Below are positions 60,574-64,000 of a stretch of DNA of 64,000 bases, one piece after another; positions within the stretch are counted from its first letter, which is position 1; each line of letters opens with the position of its first letter. The stretch spans positions 279,244 to 343,243 of the forward strand of contig NZ_JAJAGO010000009.1 of the NCBI RefSeq assembly GCF_025165795.1, in the 5' to 3' direction. The position numbers and the translations under genes were made by a program. Below the pieces are notes generated by a model, which saw only the letters and a program-made list of their open reading frames with translations, was not told the DNA's origin and searched no databases. This DNA is from Streptomyces gossypii (lineage in GTDB: Bacteria > Actinomycetota > Actinomycetes > Streptomycetales > Streptomycetaceae).

Positions 60574-61449
60574 TTAGCCCTGGTTCTCCAGGACGGGAAG
60601 GATCTCGTCCGGCACCAGATCCTCGCACTGTTCGCGGGAGGACTGGGTCAGCGAGTCGTCCTTGCAGCTGTAGTAGTCGTTGTAGACCAGCTGAAGGCTG
60701 TACGTGCCCACCACGATCAGGAGGGCGAGGCCGCCCATCACCAGGCCGCTCACGGCCGCCGTCGTCCGCGCCTTCCTGGCCTGCGCCGGGGTGGCCGAGA
60801 CCGGGACCGGCGGCGCGGTGGGCCGCGCCGGAGTGCCGGGGGAGGAGGGTGACGCCGTACGGTCGGTGCCCGCCACGTCCTCTGCCGTGGCGGTCGCCTC
60901 GGTGCCGCCGGAATGTCCCGCCGCCGCGCCCGAGCGGAACGGCTTGCCGCGCGCTCCGCTGATGCCCCAGTAGACCGCCAGCGCGCCGAGCAGGAGGGCG
61001 ATCTCCACGAGACTGAAGAGGGCGAAGAAGAGCCCCCAGATCCCGGCGTGCAGGGCGTAGCGGGCGTGGCGCTGGTAGGGGTCGCTCGGGTCCCAGCGGA
61101 GGCCGCCGCGGCTCTTGCCGCCGTTGCCGTTCCCGCCGTTGCCGTTGCCATTGCCCTGCCCCTGTCCGGGCTGGCCGGGCCCGCCGAAGCCGCCGCCCTG
61201 GCGGCCGGGCTGGCGGGAGCTCCACTTGCGGCCCCAGCGGGACGAGCCGTTGCCGTTCCCGTCGTTGCTCCCGTCACCACCGCCGTTGCCGCCACCCGGT
61301 TCGTCGCCGTTGCCGGAGCCGCCGTCCGAGTTCGCCGGGCGGCGCGGTTCCCAGGGCTGGTCCGGCCTGCCCTCCGGCGGCGGCGCGAAGGGGTTGTCCT
61401 CGTGAGAAGGCTCGGCGTGGGCCGCGCGGCGGCGGCGTCGGTCGGTCAT
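60574..61449 (-). CDS. Membrane protein with Gly/Asn-rich N-terminus
   Basis: This is a 291-residue protein. A basic start (MTDRRRRRAAH) precedes a low-complexity Gly/Asn/Gln-rich region (45-120, NGNGNGGNGNGG). Two membrane regions are separated by a disordered Thr/Pro loop: about 135-165 (GIWGLFFALFSLVEIALLLGAL) and 230-255 (AAVSGLVMGGLALLIVVGTY). A short tail contains two Cys (YYSCKDDSLTQSSREQCEDL). I do not recognise a named family; in streptomycetes a similar gene sits beside purN. The TAA stop is formed at the junction with element C, so the C-terminus may be insertion-altered. Divergent from purN. Confidence 0.85.
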   Translation of the reverse strand: MTDRRRRRAAHAEPSHEDNPFAPPPEGRPDQPWEPRRPANSDGGSGNGDEPGGGNGGGDGSNDGNGNGSSRWGRKWSSRQPGRQGGGFGGPGQPGQGQGNGNGNGGNGNGGKSRGGLRWDPSDPYQRHARYALHAGIWGLFFALFSLVEIALLLGALAVYWGISGARGKPFRSGAAAGHSGGTEATATAEDVAGTDRTASPSSPGTPARPTAPPVPVSATPAQARKARTTAAVSGLVMGGLALLIVVGTYSLQLVYNDYYSCKDDSLTQSSREQCEDLVPDEILPVLENQG

Positions 61450-61630
61450 GTGGTGTGTGTCTTCCCCTTGCTCTTCCCGTGTCGGGCACGCAGCGCGTCA
61501 GGTACGCATAGGTATGCCTGACGCTACCTTCCGTGCCTCCCCCCGTCCCGTGGGGGTCGGCTTGCGGTGCCGGTATCGTTGCCGACGGTCGGCCGCTTTG
61601 GAGAGTTCCCCGGAATCCGCGTTCCACGAG

Positions 61631-61708
61631 CTTGTGCGACCGCACAAGGCCGGAGCAACACGCTGCCCCCGTCCTCACACCGTCTCGCCGTCCTCACACC
61701 GTCTCGCC
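61631..61708 (+). promoter_or_regulatory. Hairpin and tandem repeat in the purN leader
   Basis: CTTGTGC-GACC-GCACAAG (61631-61648) is a perfect 7-bp hairpin. It is followed by two exact tandem copies of GTCCTCACACCGTCTCGCC (61671-61689, 61690-61708) ending 15 bp before the purN GTG. No known element recognised. Confidence 0.55.
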
Positions 61709-61723
61709 AGAAAGAGCACCGTC

Positions 61724-62368
61724 GTGGCTGTGCCCGTCTTCCGGCCCGCTTCCCGCCCCGCCCGTGTGGTGGTGCTCGTATCGGGCTCCGGTACGAACCT
61801 GCAGGCCCTGCTCGACGCGATCGCCGTCCAGGGGGCGCCCGCGTACGGGGCTCAGATCGTGGCCGTCGGCGCCGACCGGTACGGGATCGAGGGTCTGGAG
61901 CGCGCCGAGCGCGCCGGCCTCCCCGCCTTTGTGTGCCGGGTGCCCGATCACGCCGACCGGGCCGCCTGGGATGCCGCCCTGGCCGAGGCGACCGCCGAGT
62001 ACGCTCCCGACCTCGTCGTTTCGGCGGGTTTCATGAAGATCGTGGGTGAGGAGTTCCTCGCCCGCTTCGGGGGGCGGTTCGTCAACACGCACCCCGCGCT
62101 GCTGCCCAGTTTCCCCGGTGCCCACGGCGCACGCGACGCGCTCGCGTACGGCGTGAAGGTCACCGGGTGCACCGTCCACTTCGTCGACGACGGCGTCGAC
62201 ACCGGCCCGATTATCGCCCAGGGCGTTGTCGAGGTGCGGGACGAGGACGACGAAACCGCTCTCCACGAGCGGATCAAGGAAGTCGAGCGACGTCTGCTCG
62301 TCGAGGTCGTCGGGCGTCTGGCGCGCGACGGCTACCGCATTGAGGGACGAAAGGTAAGGATCCCGTGA
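61724..62368 (+). CDS. purN: Phosphoribosylglycinamide formyltransferase
   Basis: The enzyme uses 10-formyltetrahydrofolate to formylate GAR in purine synthesis. It has 214 residues with a Rossmann-like N-terminus (VVVLVSGSGTNLQALLD). The catalytic triad equivalents lie in NTHPALLPSFPG (Asn, His) and DDGVDTGPI (Asp). GTG 61724 follows GAAAGAG; GTG 61730 is possible. Upstream open frame is shadow. The stop overlaps the purH start (GTGA), so they are translationally coupled. Confidence 0.96.
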   Translation: MAVPVFRPASRPARVVVLVSGSGTNLQALLDAIAVQGAPAYGAQIVAVGADRYGIEGLERAERAGLPAFVCRVPDHADRAAWDAALAEATAEYAPDLVVSAGFMKIVGEEFLARFGGRFVNTHPALLPSFPGAHGARDALAYGVKVTGCTVHFVDDGVDTGPIIAQGVVEVRDEDDETALHERIKEVERRLLVEVVGRLARDGYRIEGRKVRIP

Positions 62369-63963
62369 CCGCCGAAGGTGCGACTACACAGACCGCGAGC
62401 GCCGAGGGTGAGGGTACGAAGCGGCCCGTCCGCCGTGCGCTGATCAGCGTGTATGACAAGACGGGGCTGGAGGATCTGGCCCGTGGCCTGCACGCGGCCG
62501 GAGTGGAGCTGGTCTCCACCGGCTCCACCGCCGCGAAGATCGCGGCGGCCGGCGTACCGGTCACCCCGGTCGAGGAGCTGACCGGCTTCCCCGAGTGCCT
62601 GGACGGCCGGGTCAAGACCCTGCACCCCCGCGTCCACGCGGGCATCCTGGCCGACCAGCGGCTGGAGAGCCACCGGCGTCAGCTGGGGGAGCTGGGTGTG
62701 GTGCCCTTCGAGCTGGTCGTGGTGAACCTGTACCCGTTCCGGGAGACGGTCGCCTCGGGCGCCTCCCCGGACGAGTGTGTGGAGCAGATCGACATCGGCG
62801 GCCCCTCGATGGTGCGGGCGGCGGCCAAGAACCACCCGTCGGTCGCGGTCGTCGTCAACCCCGGGCGCTACCCGGACGCCCTGGCGGCGGCGAACGGCGG
62901 CGGCTTCACGCTCGCCGCGCGCAAGCGCCTGGCAGCAGAAGCGTTCCAGCACACGGCGGCGTACGACCTGACCGTGGCCACCTGGTTCGCGCTCGACTAC
63001 GCCGCCGTCGACGACTCCGCCTTCCCCGAGTTCCTCGGCTCGGCCTACGAGCGCACCGACGTGCTGCGCTACGGCGAGAACCCGCACCAGCCCGCCGCCC
63101 TCTACGCCACCGGAAACGGCGGGCTGGCCCAGGCCGAGCAACTGCACGGCAAGGCCATGTCGTTCAACAACTACACGGACACCGAGGCGGCACGGCGAGC
63201 TGCGTACGACCACGAAGACCCGTGTGTCGCGATCATCAAGCACGCCAACCCCTGCGGTATCGCGGTCGGTTCAGACGTGGCCGAGGCGCACCGCAAGGCC
63301 CACGAGTGCGACCCGCTGTCCGCGTACGGCGGCGTGATCGCCGTCAACGCGCCGGTCTCGCTGGAGATGGCCGAGCAGGTCGCCGGGATCTTCACCGAGG
63401 TCATCGTCGCCCCTGCCTACGAACAGGGTGCGGTGGAGGCGCTCAGCCGGAAGAAGAACATCCGGGTGCTGCGCTGCGTGGAGGCTCCCTCCGACCCCGT
63501 CGAGGTGAAGCCGATCGACGGCGGCGCACTCGTCCAGGCCACCGACCGGCTGCAGGCCGACGGCGACGACCCGGCGAACTGGCGCCTCGCCAGCGGGAGT
63601 CCGCTGGCGCCGGCCGAGCTGGCCGAGCTGGCGTTCGCCTGGCGGGCCTGCCGCGCGGTGAAGTCGAACGCCATCCTGCTCGCGCGCGGCGGTGCGACGG
63701 TGGGGGTCGGCATGGGCCAGGTCAACCGGGTCGACTCCGCGAAACTCGCCGTCCAGCGGGCGGGAGAGGAGCGGTCGGCCGGTGCGTACGCGGCTTCCGA
63801 CGCGTTCTTCCCCTTCCCCGACGGTCTGGAGGTGCTGACGGCCGCGGGCGTCAAGGCCGTGGTGCAGCCGGGCGGTTCCGTACGGGACGAGGCGGTCGTC
63901 GAGGCGGCGGAGGCGGCCGGGGTCACCATGTACCTCACCGGCACCCGGCACTTCTTTCACTGA
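62365..63963 (+). CDS. purH: Bifunctional AICAR formyltransferase / IMP cyclohydrolase
   Basis: The enzyme catalyses the last two steps to IMP. It has 532 residues. The N-terminal MGS-like cyclohydrolase domain (about 25-220) includes VSTGSTAAKIAAAGVPV, GRVKTLHPRVHAGIL and DIGGPSMVRAAAKNH. The C-terminal AICAR transformylase domain includes YGENPHQPAALY, SFNNYTDTEAA, and KHANPCGIAVG with the catalytic Lys/His. The C-terminus ends TGTRHFFH, as in the family. The GTG start overlaps the purN stop. After the stop, 37 bp remain without a visible terminator. Confidence 0.97.
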   Translation: MTAEGATTQTASAEGEGTKRPVRRALISVYDKTGLEDLARGLHAAGVELVSTGSTAAKIAAAGVPVTPVEELTGFPECLDGRVKTLHPRVHAGILADQRLESHRRQLGELGVVPFELVVVNLYPFRETVASGASPDECVEQIDIGGPSMVRAAAKNHPSVAVVVNPGRYPDALAAANGGGFTLAARKRLAAEAFQHTAAYDLTVATWFALDYAAVDDSAFPEFLGSAYERTDVLRYGENPHQPAALYATGNGGLAQAEQLHGKAMSFNNYTDTEAARRAAYDHEDPCVAIIKHANPCGIAVGSDVAEAHRKAHECDPLSAYGGVIAVNAPVSLEMAEQVAGIFTEVIVAPAYEQGAVEALSRKKNIRVLRCVEAPSDPVEVKPIDGGALVQATDRLQADGDDPANWRLASGSPLAPAELAELAFAWRACRAVKSNAILLARGGATVGVGMGQVNRVDSAKLAVQRAGEERSAGAYAASDAFFPFPDGLEVLTAAGVKAVVQPGGSVRDEAVVEAAEAAGVTMYLTGTRHFFH

Positions 63964-64000
63964 CTCGCCGGACGTCCACGATCACCGGCCCGCCGGCCGG

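Noticed and set aside
1..64000. tRNA, rRNA or CRISPR arrays
   Set aside because: I looked for T-loop-like GGTTCGA contexts with matching acceptor stems and for regularly spaced repeats, and found none that hold up.

Overview
The window comes from a high-GC actinomycete, almost certainly Streptomyces. It holds the developmental regulators whiD and bldM side by side, an ShbA-type sigma factor, many GTG starts, promoters that appear to drive leaderless mRNAs, an LAxTG sortase substrate, and Streptomyces-type short inverted-repeat elements. From memory (not searched), the gene order matches the S. coelicolor SCO4762-SCO4814 core region, from groEL1 through whiD/bldM, guaB, glpD, the kinase cluster, guaA, pcrA/uvrD, icmB and sucCD to purNH.

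Layout: 1-5.2 kb carries the 3' end of groEL, an SDR oxidoreductase, a MOSC protein, a LysR regulator, and whiD and bldM divergent from each other. 5.2-9.4 kb has the shbA-like sigma gene, guaB and guaB3. 9.5-15.1 kb has a large-subunit catalase, a nucleotide-sugar dehydrogenase lacking the usual catalytic Cys, and glpD. 15.3-22.5 kb has three membrane-anchored Hanks-type kinases in a row; the middle one is a degenerate, internally expanded pseudokinase. 22.7-27.5 kb has a semialdehyde dehydrogenase, a GMC/cholesterol-oxidase-like flavoprotein and an LAxTG-anchored wall protein. 27.5-31 kb has a highly structured non-coding stretch, a chorismate mutase preceded by an aromatic leader peptide and terminator, and guaA. 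31-37 kb has a GntR regulator with a membrane protein, then a PspC-type envelope-stress two-component cluster. 37-45 kb has DoxX, an NlpC/P60 hydrolase, a PcrA/UvrD helicase and an M23 peptidase with pentapeptide repeats. 45-54 kb has an icmB-like B12 protein and a divergent five-gene block (DUF5691 and SWIM on one strand; MoxR-like AAA+, DUF5682 and VWA on the other). 54-64 kb has sucCD, a membrane-tethered sigma-like protein, a DUF6350 membrane protein, an XRE-cupin regulator, and purN-purH.

The purine genes form a dispersed set: purN and purH complete IMP synthesis, guaB and guaA convert IMP to GMP, and guaB3 is a paralogue. Cell-envelope functions recur: kinases, PspC/two-component genes, NlpC/P60, M23 and the LAxTG protein. 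Short inverted-repeat elements lie on the stop codons of several genes (glpD, two membrane-protein genes, doxX, DUF6350).

The strongest candidates for something under-described are the attenuator-like leader upstream of chorismate mutase, the five-gene MoxR/VWA/SWIM block, the split pseudokinase, and the element family with interchangeable ends. I found no tRNA, rRNA or CRISPR array. All positional claims come from reading the sequence; family names and synteny come from general knowledge and were not searched.
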